The notes beneath the pieces were generated by a model, which was not told the origin of the DNA, did not search any database, and saw nothing but the letters and a program-made list of their open reading frames with translations. The translations under genes and the position numbers were made by a program. From JADZFO01 sp964512635 (GTDB lineage Bacteria > 4484-113 > JAFGCY01): 64,000 bases of DNA. The stretch is from NCBI GenBank assembly GCA_964512635.1, contig CAZEJB010000006.1, positions 62,001-126,000 of the forward strand. The letters are read 5' to 3'. This document shows, piece by piece, positions 1-7,099 of the stretch (the stretch's first letter is position 1; each line of letters begins with the position of its first letter).

Positions 1-49
1 GTACCTTCACCTTGAAAGAGTGACGTCCTAACCACTAGACTATGGGGCC
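1..49 (-). tRNA. tRNA-Glu (TTC), 3' end cut off by window edge
   Basis: Read on the minus strand, position 49 starts an acceptor arm GGCCCCA followed by T8-A9-G10 and a D arm of the tRNA-Glu type. The anticodon loop is CTTTCAA, with anticodon TTC at 14-16. The sequence stops in the variable/T-arm region at the window start, so the T loop and 3' end are not visible. It is in line with tRNA-Lys 52 bases upstream on the same strand. Confidence 0.9.
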
Positions 50-101
50 AAGCGGGCTTGCGGCGCCATCAAAAGATCCGCACCGGCGCAGAGGGAAAAT
101 C

Positions 102-173
102 TGCGCCATGAAGGGTTCGAACCTTCGACCACCTGATTAAAAGTCAGATGCTCTTCCACTGAGCTAATGGCGC
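102..173 (-). tRNA. tRNA-Lys (TTT)
   Basis: A complete cloverleaf can be drawn. The acceptor GCGCCAT pairs fully with ATGGCGC, the discriminator is A at 102, the anticodon stem CTGA(C) carries loop CTTTTAA (anticodon TTT), and the T loop is GGTTCGAACC. CCA is not encoded. It probably belongs to one transcript with the partial tRNA-Glu that follows it. Confidence 0.95.
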
Positions 174-295
174 CTGGCCGGGCAATATTATACCTGTCTC
201 GAGCCGGTTGCTCCAGTGGGTCGCTGAAAATTGGGCTCGCGAGCTTCTGCGGGACAAGCTGCAAGCTCACTTCTGCCGCGGGTCACGGATAAAGG

Positions 296-320
296 AAAAA
301 GGCCCGGCACCGGCCAGGCC
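296..320 (-). terminator. Second hairpin plus U-run downstream of the Asp-rich lipoprotein gene
   Basis: On the minus strand GGCCTGGC, loop CGGT, GCCGGGCC forms an 8-pair stem with one G-T pair. It is followed by a T-run (A-run at 296-300 on the plus strand). It lies about 115 bases beyond the first terminator of the same gene and just past the conserved 3' repeat. Confidence 0.7.
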
Positions 321-332
321 CTCTCATTCCGA

Positions 333-378
333 TTCATCCTTGCAGCCCTGCCAGGAACCTGCAGGATGCATCACAGCC
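333..378 (-). repeat. 3'-UTR repeat element, copy 1
   Basis: This block is nearly identical to 1762-1808. Both lie downstream of a lipoprotein gene on the same strand and next to a terminator hairpin. Read on the minus strand, the arms TCCTGCAG and CTGC-A-AGGA can pair around a loop holding CCTGGCAGG. The core shared with the other copy reads CCTGGCAGGGCTGCAAGGAT. Its function is unknown. Confidence 0.6.
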
Positions 379-412
379 AATTTTGTTTACGGCGCCGGGC
401 CAGCCATGCCCC

Positions 413-442
413 GAAAAAAGAGAGGCGGCCGAAGCCGCCTCT
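413..442 (-). terminator. Rho-independent terminator of the Asp-rich lipoprotein gene
   Basis: AGAGGCGGC (421-429) and GCCGCCTCT (434-442) form a perfect 9-bp stem with a 4-base loop. On the minus strand the stem is followed by a run of T (plus-strand A-run 414-419). It lies 21 bases past the stop codon. Confidence 0.85.
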
Positions 443-463
443 TTGCTTCGAGCTTGAGATCAC

Positions 464-1561
464 TTAGACCGCCGGGTCGTCCCCGCCGCCGTTGTCGTCG
501 CCAGCCGGATCGTCTCCGCCGCCGATGTCGTCACCAGCAGGGTCATCACCGCCATCGTTTCCGTCGTCGGTTGTCGGGTCGTCGCCACCGCCGTTGTCAT
601 CGTCCCCTGCATCGCCGTCGTCCACTCCGGTGTTGTCATCGTCGCCGCTTCCGCTATCATCTCCGGTGCTCGGATCGTCATCACCGCCGCTGGAATCGTC
701 ACCACCGTCCACTGAATCATTGCCGTCGTCGCCGGCAGGATCATCATCGCCGCCTGCGCCGGTGTCGTCATCTCCGCCATTGTCGTCGGCAGAATCGTCG
801 CCGCCATCATCATCGCCGGAATCAACTGAGTCGTCGTTTCCATCATTGTCGTTATCGTTGTCGTCGATGCTGTCACCATCGCCATCATCATCACTGGATC
901 CGTCGACACTGCCGTCGCTGCCGCCATTGCCTTCCATTGAGTCCGGGCGGTTGTCGCAATCGCTGTCTTCGAAGGCGGTTTCATCCTCGAGGCTGCCATC
1001 GTTGTCGCTGTCCGCCACGGTCTCGCCGCTGCGCATGCGGTGCTGATGATGCATGTGTTCGTTGGCGCCATGGTCATCGCCAAACTCACTCTCAACGTCC
1101 AACGAGTCTGACTCGCCGTCGGAATCGGTATCAGTTTCGTCAATCGTTTGAGTAAGCTCAGCAGTCGACCCCTCAGTCAGAGTTACCGGGAAGGCAATCT
1201 GGGCATTGTCCGGGCTGCCATCGCCATTTAGGTCGCTGGCGGATGAATAGTCCACCGTCACGTCATACTCGCGGCCGCCCGGCACATCGTAGAAATCGAA
1301 GTTGCCGTTGTCGTCCGTCACATCGTGTCCCGCCGCAGCACCGGTGGTGGAATCAACCAGGGTAACCGCCGCGTTGCTGATGGCGCCAGGGGCTGCCGAA
1401 GTGAGGTGATTGCCGCCGCCACCGCGCAGGAGCTGGCCGTGCAGGTCAGCGGTGGTGTTGTCCGCAGGCGCCGGGGAGCTGCTGCCTCCGCCGCAGCCAG
1501 TGATGGCGAGGGTGAGAGTGGCCACACAGGCCAGCAGGGCGACGGTGCAATTCTTGTTCAT
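464..1561 (-). CDS. Lipoprotein with a long Asp/Gly/Asn-rich C-terminal tail
   Basis: The 365-residue product begins with a lysine-containing signal peptide and lipobox I-T-G-C (Cys at about 23), so it should be lipid-anchored. I chose the ATG at 1561 because AGGAG lies 8 bases upstream and the signal peptide starts there; the longer reading frame adds non-signal sequence. Residues of about 35-150 look like a carboxypeptidase-regulatory/prealbumin-type beta domain (phrases such as GAISNAAVTLVDSTTG and GNFDFYDVPGG). The last 200 residues or so are low-complexity DDG/DDN runs with calcium-loop-like DxDxDG spacing. Its N-terminal half resembles that of the next gene upstream (1816-3108), so the two are probably paralogues. 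The upstream region shares a promoter element with the MocR gene. Function unknown; an acidic, ion-binding surface role is an inference. Confidence 0.85.
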   Translation of the reverse strand: MNKNCTVALLACVATLTLAITGCGGGSSSPAPADNTTADLHGQLLRGGGGNHLTSAAPGAISNAAVTLVDSTTGAAAGHDVTDDNGNFDFYDVPGGREYDVTVDYSSASDLNGDGSPDNAQIAFPVTLTEGSTAELTQTIDETDTDSDGESDSLDVESEFGDDHGANEHMHHQHRMRSGETVADSDNDGSLEDETAFEDSDCDNRPDSMEGNGGSDGSVDGSSDDDGDGDSIDDNDNDNDGNDDSVDSGDDDGGDDSADDNGGDDDTGAGGDDDPAGDDGNDSVDGGDDSSGGDDDPSTGDDSGSGDDDNTGVDDGDAGDDDNGGGDDPTTDDGNDGGDDPAGDDIGGGDDPAGDDNGGGDDPAV

Positions 1562-1599
1562 GTTTGATTCTCCTGGGCCAATCGCGGCTCCACACAAGT

Positions 1600-1634
1600 A
1601 GTCTACGGCCACTATGAACAAAACAAAAGACACA
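1600..1634 (-). promoter_or_regulatory. Shared 35-bp promoter element (third, weaker copy)
   Basis: On the minus strand TGTGTCTTTTG is followed, at a total span of 35 bases, by TAGACT. The same arrangement occurs upstream of the 605-residue lipoprotein gene (35 bases) and of the MocR gene (34 bases). The -10-like TAGACT lies 38 bases before the start codon. Confidence 0.5.
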
Positions 1635-1724
1635 CTTTGAGGTCATTTCGACATATACAGCGGGCGCACTTAGTTAAACTTCTGTTCAACCTTCTGGTCT
1701 TTGCGGCGTGAAGTGTGGGCCGAA

Positions 1725-1751
1725 AATTAAAGGCCCGGCTTGCGCCGGGCC
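1725..1751 (-). terminator. Rho-independent terminator of the 430-residue lipoprotein gene
   Basis: GGCCCGGC (1732-1739) and GCCGGGCC (1744-1751) form an 8-bp stem with a 4-base loop. On the minus strand it is followed by TTTAATTTT. It lies beyond the 3'-UTR repeat copy 2. Confidence 0.8.
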
Positions 1752-1761
1752 CCTCTTACCG

Positions 1762-1808
1762 AGTCATCCTTGCAGCCCTGCCAGGAAACTGCCGGATGTG
1801 TCACAGCC
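1762..1808 (-). repeat. 3'-UTR repeat element, copy 2
   Basis: About 40 of 46 positions match copy 1 at 333-378. It lies between the stop codon at 1816 and the terminator at 1732-1751, so it would be transcribed as part of the 3' untranslated region. Confidence 0.6.
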
Positions 1809-1815
1809 GTAGTTT

Positions 1816-3108
1816 CTAGTTGTCGCCGCTGCCCTGGTCAGGCGTGCCGTCATCGCCACCACCATCATTACCAGAGTCGTCGCTGCCTCCGTTGTCATCG
1901 CCGCCGTTATCGTCGCCGCCGTGACCGCCTCCAGAATTGTCATCGCCGCCGTTGTCGTCGCCGCCGCCGCCGGATCCGCTGTCAGTTCCACTCTTGATTT
2001 CCGTGGCGCGGTAGCCGTCGCCATCTGCGACAGCCTCAACTTTGACTTCCATGCCAACACTGAAGGAATCAACACTGACGTGCTCGCCGTTGAGCTTCCA
2101 CTCGGTAGCGGAGTCAAACTTAAAGCGCGTTCCGCTGATAGTCACGCCATCGACACCGAGGTTCTCGATGGTGCCAAAAGTCTCGACGTGGTCCACCACG
2201 CCGGGGTCATCATCCCCGGAGCTCTGGCCGGTCTTGACCTCCGTGGCGACGAAGTCTCCGTTCGCAGCCTTGAAGCCTTCAACCTTCACCTCGGTCCCAA
2301 CCGGGAAGGCGCTGGGGCTGGCGTGGTGGTTGTCGCCGACCTGCCATTCCGTCGCGCTGGTGAAGGTGAATGAGACACCGCCGACGCTGAAGCTGGAGCT
2401 GTCGATGCTCTCGATTGCACCGAAGAGCTCGATGCCGCTGCCGGTTGAACCGCCGCTGCTGTCGCTGCTGTCGGGCAGGTTGTCGCAGTTGCTGTCGTCA
2501 AAGCCGCTGTCATCGCTGAAGCTGCCATTGTTGTTGCTGTCGTCCACTGTCATGCCATCGCGGAAGCGGTGCTGGCGATGATGACTCTCCTGATGCCCCT
2601 TGTCATCGCCGATTTCAGTCTTGACGACAAGCGAGTCGTCGCTGCCGTCGCTGTTGCTGTCATCGACGCCAATGGTCTGCACCAGATTGGTAATGCTCTG
2701 GTCGGCTACGCTGACCGGGAAGAACAACTCCACCTGGTCGTTGCTGCCGTCGCCATCCAGATCCTTGCTGGATGTGAACTCAACTTTCACGAGGTAGCTG
2801 CTGCCGCTGGGAATCGCCTTGAACTCGAAATTGCCTGAGGCGTTGGTGACATTGCTGCCCTGCAGAGCGCCAGTCACCGCATTGATCAGACTCACGGGGA
2901 TGCCTGACAGACCATCGCCGACGGTGCTGGTTACGCGGCCGCCAGCGCCTTCACGGAGCTGACCGGTGAGGTTCGCCGTGCCGGCGGCAGGTCCGCCGCC
3001 TCCAGGGTTGACCGGGGCGCCGCCGCCGCCGCCGCCGCAGGACGCGGCCAGCAGTGACAGGCCGGTGAGTGTGGCCAGGGCAATACAGTTCTTGGTGTTC
3101 TTAGTCAT
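1816..3108 (-). CDS. Lipoprotein with two DUF5666-type repeats and a Gly/Asp tail
   Basis: The 430-residue product has a signal peptide ending in lipobox A-A-S-C followed by a run of glycines. The ATG at 3108 is chosen because AGGAG lies about 9 bases upstream; the longer frame has no signal-like N terminus. After the anchor comes a prealbumin-like segment paralogous to the gene downstream (GNFEFKAIPSG). Two repeats of about 65 residues then follow the DUF5666 pattern (FGTIENLGVDGVTI ... SFSVGMEVKVEA ... ATEIKSG). The last 50 residues are Gly/Asp/Asn repeats. DUF5666 domains are small beta domains of unknown role. The gene ends in a well-formed terminator. Confidence 0.85.
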   Translation of the reverse strand: MTKNTKNCIALATLTGLSLLAASCGGGGGGAPVNPGGGGPAAGTANLTGQLREGAGGRVTSTVGDGLSGIPVSLINAVTGALQGSNVTNASGNFEFKAIPSGSSYLVKVEFTSSKDLDGDGSNDQVELFFPVSVADQSITNLVQTIGVDDSNSDGSDDSLVVKTEIGDDKGHQESHHRQHRFRDGMTVDDSNNNGSFSDDSGFDDSNCDNLPDSSDSSGGSTGSGIELFGAIESIDSSSFSVGGVSFTFTSATEWQVGDNHHASPSAFPVGTEVKVEGFKAANGDFVATEVKTGQSSGDDDPGVVDHVETFGTIENLGVDGVTISGTRFKFDSATEWKLNGEHVSVDSFSVGMEVKVEAVADGDGYRATEIKSGTDSGSGGGGDDNGGDDNSGGGHGGDDNGGDDNGGSDDSGNDGGGDDGTPDQGSGDN

Positions 3109-3367
3109 AGTTGTTACTCTCCTGTTGATGTAGCGCTCAGCGCTTCTTGGTGCCAGCGCAAATGCGCCTTCCTTGACTAGTCCTGCAGCTCCGGGCTGTT
3201 TAGCCAGACCCAGAATCTGCGAATCCATCCCATTGCCGCATCTTTCAGCCTGCGGCCAGCTGTTTCATGCACCTGCATGACTGCCTCCGTGGTCTGCCGG
3301 GGTTAGTTCCCGGCCATGTTTTCCAAGCTTCAATGTTCACTGAGATGCCGTCTCACAGCCATCTCAA
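3109..3367. other. Intergenic region without a gene
   Basis: Between two minus-strand lipoprotein genes. It holds the leader and ribosome binding site of the 430-residue lipoprotein gene (AGGAG near 3118-3122 on the minus strand). I see no convincing reading frame and no copy of the shared 35-bp promoter element. Confidence 0.5.
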
Positions 3368-3402
3368 TAAAAGGCGCGGGACACCTCGCGGAGCCCCGCG
3401 CC
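3368..3402 (-). terminator. Rho-independent terminator of the 605-residue lipoprotein gene
   Basis: GGCGCGGG (3373-3380) pairs with CCCGCGCC (3395-3402), with an inner CTC/GAG pairing. On the minus strand the hairpin is followed by TTTTATT. It lies 12 bases past the stop codon. Confidence 0.85.
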
Positions 3403-3414
3403 ATTCATTCCGAC

Positions 3415-5232
3415 TTAGTCCTCCATGCGGATCCGGGTAGCAATCCAGCCGCCTTCTCCGTCCGCGTCGCCCTGGACTGAGACCAGCATCCCGACCGTGA
3501 AGGCTTCGATACCCACGGGGTCGTGGTTCAGGTCCTCCAGTTCGGTGGCCTCGTTGATTACAAACGTGGTTCCGTCCACAGTGATGCTGCCCGCGTCAAC
3601 AGCTGCAATCTCGCCCATGACTTCGATCTGGTTGTCGCCGCCCGCGTCCTGCATCTTCACGACCTGCGCATTCCAGCCACCGAGGCCATCCGCGCTGCCG
3701 GTCACTTCAACCATGGTCCCGACGACGAAGTCAGCCGGCAGGGCCGGGAGGCCGGCATTGTCAAGCCAGACGGTATCGATGGTGATAGCGAAGGCCGTTG
3801 CATTGACGCTGAGGCTCAGCTCGCTGATCTCCTCAATTGCCCCGGTCTGGGTCAGTTCATCAATGGCTCCGGCGTCCTCAGCCTTGACCACGCGGGCGTT
3901 CCAGCCGCCAAGGCCATCACTGTCCGCAGTAACCTCAACCTTGTCGCCAACAATGAAGGCGCTGGCGTCAGTGGCAACTCCATTGATGTCCAGCCACTCC
4001 GTGCTTACCGTGATCGCGAAGACTGAACCATTGACGGTCAGGCTTTCTGCTTCCAGGACTTCGATGCTGCCAAGGACGGTCATTTCATCGACCGCGGGGT
4101 CCTCAAGCTGCACCTTGCGGGCGTTCCAGCCGCCGCTGCCGTTGGAGTCACCCTTGATCTCAACAGTCAGGCCAACCGTGAACTCGGCCTGCGTCAATAC
4201 CTGCTCGTCGCCACCCAGCCAGATTGTGGCTGGGTTGATCGCGAAGCTAACGCCGCCTACAGTGATTGCGGCCTCATCAATGGCCTCAATCGCGCCGGTG
4301 AGCTCCAGCTCGTCCGCCGGATCCTCGCCGATCGGGGGAGTCGTCCCGGCCCAGCCGCTGCGCCAGCGAGTGAACTCACCCGGGCCGGCGGTATTGATGG
4401 CACGAATACGGTACTTGTACTCGGTCTCGAGAACGATGGCGAAGTCCTCATAGCTGTAGGAAGCCTGGTCCACAACCGCCGGAATGGTCGCCAGCAGCGC
4501 CGGCACCTCATCCTGGTTGTCCAGATCCTCTTCGCGCCAGAGCTCATAACTCTCGGCGCCGTCTACAGCGGCCCACTGGACCACAATCTTGTCGACCAGA
4601 CCCTCGCTGACGCTCAGCTCACGCCCGAACGCGGGCAGTTCAACCTCACCCAGCTCAAGCGGACGGCTCAGCAGGGAGGCCTGCACCATGGTGGCCTCCT
4701 GGCCAGCGCCGGTAACCACCACGAAGTAGAGGTTGCCGATCTGGCTGGTCAGACGGCTCATTTCGTCGGTGAAGTCCACCTCGAATTCCGGCAGGCTGCC
4801 GGTCTGCACGAAGTCCCAGACACCTTCTGAGAAGTTACTCACGCCCACGCCATAGCTGCTGCCCGGCGCGGTGAGGATTTCAATGTTCAAGCCGGTGACC
4901 TTGCGGCCCGCCAGACCCTCTACTTTATAAAGTCCCCAGGCCATGTCGGTTTCCGTACCGGTCAGGACCAGGGTTGTATCGACCACCGCGCTGTTAAGCG
5001 ACTGGATCGCTTCGCTGCCAAGGACCGTAGTAATATCCGCGGCGCTGGACTTGCGCTCCCCGCCACGGTCATCCGGCAGGCCAGGCAGGCCGCTGCCGGA
5101 CTGAATCTGGTCATCCAGGCTGACCGGGCTGGCGTTCTCGAGGCCAATGCCGGCCCCGGCGCCACAACTCGTTAAAGCCCAGATCGCTGCCACGACCAGC
5201 AGGCCCATCCACTTTGCCAATGTTGTTTTCAC
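3415..5232 (-). CDS. Lipoprotein with a fibronectin-III-like region and four DUF5666 repeats
   Basis: Starts at GTG 5232: GGAGG lies 7 bases upstream and the frame opens directly into KTTLAKWMGLL, a signal peptide ending in lipobox L-T-S-C. Product 605 residues. The middle third has an Fn3-like segment (VQWAAVDGAESYELWRE ... EYKYRIRAINTAGPG). The last 300 residues are four repeats of about 73 residues of DUF5666 type, each reading roughly G-x-I-E-x-I ... AFTVG-x-V-E-V-x-G-D-S-D-G-x-GGWNA-x-V. The repeats differ enough to be old duplications. The promoter shares a 35-bp element with the divergent MocR gene, so co-regulation is likely. Probably a surface-exposed structural or binding protein; function unknown. 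Confidence 0.85.
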   Translation of the reverse strand: MKTTLAKWMGLLVVAAIWALTSCGAGAGIGLENASPVSLDDQIQSGSGLPGLPDDRGGERKSSAADITTVLGSEAIQSLNSAVVDTTLVLTGTETDMAWGLYKVEGLAGRKVTGLNIEILTAPGSSYGVGVSNFSEGVWDFVQTGSLPEFEVDFTDEMSRLTSQIGNLYFVVVTGAGQEATMVQASLLSRPLELGEVELPAFGRELSVSEGLVDKIVVQWAAVDGAESYELWREEDLDNQDEVPALLATIPAVVDQASYSYEDFAIVLETEYKYRIRAINTAGPGEFTRWRSGWAGTTPPIGEDPADELELTGAIEAIDEAAITVGGVSFAINPATIWLGGDEQVLTQAEFTVGLTVEIKGDSNGSGGWNARKVQLEDPAVDEMTVLGSIEVLEAESLTVNGSVFAITVSTEWLDINGVATDASAFIVGDKVEVTADSDGLGGWNARVVKAEDAGAIDELTQTGAIEEISELSLSVNATAFAITIDTVWLDNAGLPALPADFVVGTMVEVTGSADGLGGWNAQVVKMQDAGGDNQIEVMGEIAAVDAGSITVDGTTFVINEATELEDLNHDPVGIEAFTVGMLVSVQGDADGEGGWIATRIRMED

Positions 5233-5260
5233 AACGACACCTCCGACTGAAGTCATGCGA

Positions 5261-5295
5261 AGTGTATCCCGCCAGACGCGAATGCGAAAGACACA
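5261..5295 (-). promoter_or_regulatory. Shared 35-bp promoter element upstream of the 605-residue lipoprotein
   Basis: On the minus strand TGTGTCTTTCG, then 14 unshared bases, then GGGATACACT. The same two blocks occur at 5514-5547 on the plus strand before the MocR gene. TACACT sits as a -10 box 28 bases before the GTG start. Confidence 0.65.
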
Positions 5296-5319
5296 TTCGA
5301 GGCACAGTTTGGGGGGCAC

Positions 5320-5410
5320 ACTTGATATTAAGACATCTAGTAATATCATCTGATATATCTGAGTTATCTATTTTGATCCTTATTTCCTATAGATATATGG
5401 ATACAAGCAG
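5320..5410. other. AT-rich divergent intergenic stretch
   Basis: A strongly AT-rich island in a GC-rich window, between the divergent lipoprotein and MocR genes. It contains GATATATC (5353 region) and repeated ATCTGA/TATCTA words, but no reading frame. It probably holds upstream regulatory sites. Nothing else identifiable. Confidence 0.4.
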
Positions 5411-5513
5411 CAGCAGACCCCACAACTGGTTGTACCAGACGTCCTGGCCTGTAACCGAAACGTAGGGACATTCATGTCCCAAAAATAGTGTGTACCTGGA
5501 CTATGGCCACGAC

Positions 5514-5547
5514 TGTGTCTTTTGTGATCCTCCAAATGGGATACACT
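5514..5547 (+). promoter_or_regulatory. Shared 34-bp promoter element upstream of the MocR gene
   Basis: TGTGTCTTTTG, then 13 unshared bases, then GGGATACACT, with TACACT as a -10 box 16 bases before the ATG. The outer words GTGTC and GATACAC form an imperfect inverted repeat. Its presence before the regulator and two lipoprotein genes suggests either autoregulation by MocR or a common sigma factor. Confidence 0.65.
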
Positions 5548-5563
5548 ATCTACGCGGGGGAGC

Positions 5564-7099
5564 ATGAATCTCAAGATAGACAGAGAAAGTAAGACGCCGG
5601 TCTATGAACAGATCCGGCAGCAGATCCTGGACCTGGTCCGGGACGGCCTGCTGCCAGCCGGCACAAAGATCCCCAGTGTGCGTGAACTGGCGCGGGATCT
5701 CGGCATATCGGTCAAAACGGTGCGCACGGCCTTTGACGAGTTGTCGGCCGAGCGCATCCTTGAGACGCGCCACGGCAGCGGAACCTACATTGCCGAGCGC
5801 CCCGACGTGGTGGTGGGGTCGAACCTGCGCACCCGCGACGAGATGCAAAGCGACCTAACGGCCCTGCCCCCAATGCGCTGGGAACCCTACAGCTTCAACA
5901 GCGAGTTCTTTGGCATGCCGCGCAGCAAGCGTCACGGGGGCGACCTGATCAAGTTTACTCAGGCCAGTCCGGATCCGGGTCTCTTTCCCTTTGAGCGCAT
6001 CAAGCAGGTAGCGACAAACATGCTGTGGTACCCGCAGCAGTTCTTCTTTGACCGCGGGAACCCGCAGGGCTATCAGCCGATGGTCGAATACCTGGAAAAG
6101 GAGATGGCACTGGCCGGCGTTCCGATGGCCGAAGGCGAGAACGACATCATCCTGACCGGCGGGTTCCAGCGCTCCCTGGCGCTGGTGTTGGACCTTCTGG
6201 TTCGTCCTGGGCAGCGTGTGGCGATTGAATCACCCAGTTTCAGCGGGCTGCTGAACCTGCTGATTGCCAAGCGGATTGACTTCGTCCCGATTCCCATGGA
6301 TGGCGAGGGCATGGACACCGAATACCTCGCAGGCGTCCTGGCGCAAGGTGAGGTCAGGGCGGTCATAACAATTCCGACTTACCACAACCCTACCGGTATC
6401 ACCATGAGCCAGGCCAGGCGTGAGCACTTGATCCGGCTTGCGGCAAAGCATCGCATTCCCATCATCGAAGACGACTGGGGGCGCCTGCTGCGCTATGAGG
6501 GTGAGGCTCCGCCGCCGCTTAAGTCAATTGACCCCGGCGGCTATGTGATCCATATCGGTACCTTCAGCAAATCTTTCCTGCCGGGCCTGCGGATCGGCTG
6601 GATCACCTGCCCCGCGGCTATCTCCTGGCCACTGGTAATGGCCAAGCTGGGTTCGGACGTAGGCGACAGCTATTTCCTGCAGGCGCTGCTACACGAGTTC
6701 ATTTTGAAGGGCCACTTCGAAAAACACGTCAGGCGTTCAATAAAGGAATATCGACTGCGCCGCGATATCATGTGCGAGACCCTGCGCAAGCATCTTCCCG
6801 AAGGCTGCCGTTTCCGCATCCCGGCTGGCGGTTTTTCGGTCTGGGTCGAGCTGCCGGAGCAGATCATGTCTGTTCCGCTCCTGTCTTTTTGCCGGGACGC
6901 AGGGGTTGAGTTCCTTCCTGCAGCCTTTTGCATGCCTGACCGCAAGGACAGGCCGGCGCTGAGGCTGTCTTTTTCCCGCTGCCGTGCGGAGGAGATTGAG
7001 ACTGGCGTGAAAATTCTATGCAGCGTAATTGCGGACTGTCTGGATAAACCGGATCTGCTGGCTTCAGTGACCGCTGGCTACGAGGAGTTGTTCTCATGA
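5564..7099 (+). CDS. MocR-type regulator: GntR winged helix fused to a class I aminotransferase fold
   Basis: 511 residues, the usual MocR length. Residues 1-75 are a GntR winged helix (VYEQIRQQILDLVRDGLLPAG, PSVRELARDLGISVKTV). Residues from about 125 are a PLP-dependent fold-type-I domain with YHNPTG, EDDWG and the PLP-lysine motif GTFSKSFLPGLRIGW. MocR proteins bind PLP and regulate vitamin B6, GABA, taurine or other amine genes; which one applies here cannot be read from the sequence. The start has GGGGGAG 2-8 bases upstream. The stop overlaps the start of the next gene as ATGA, so regulator and lipoprotein are translationally coupled, an unusual partner for this family. Confidence 0.93.
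   Translation: MNLKIDRESKTPVYEQIRQQILDLVRDGLLPAGTKIPSVRELARDLGISVKTVRTAFDELSAERILETRHGSGTYIAERPDVVVGSNLRTRDEMQSDLTALPPMRWEPYSFNSEFFGMPRSKRHGGDLIKFTQASPDPGLFPFERIKQVATNMLWYPQQFFFDRGNPQGYQPMVEYLEKEMALAGVPMAEGENDIILTGGFQRSLALVLDLLVRPGQRVAIESPSFSGLLNLLIAKRIDFVPIPMDGEGMDTEYLAGVLAQGEVRAVITIPTYHNPTGITMSQARREHLIRLAAKHRIPIIEDDWGRLLRYEGEAPPPLKSIDPGGYVIHIGTFSKSFLPGLRIGWITCPAAISWPLVMAKLGSDVGDSYFLQALLHEFILKGHFEKHVRRSIKEYRLRRDIMCETLRKHLPEGCRFRIPAGGFSVWVELPEQIMSVPLLSFCRDAGVEFLPAAFCMPDRKDRPALRLSFSRCRAEEIETGVKILCSVIADCLDKPDLLASVTAGYEELFS

Noticed and set aside
208..1155. Long open frames on both strands over the Asp-rich tail (His/Arg-rich, Ser/Pro-rich and Thr/Ala-rich products)
   Set aside because: They are phase shadows of the GAC/GAT-rich lipoprotein gene; no ribosome binding sites, no domain sense, and the real gene has a signal peptide and terminator.
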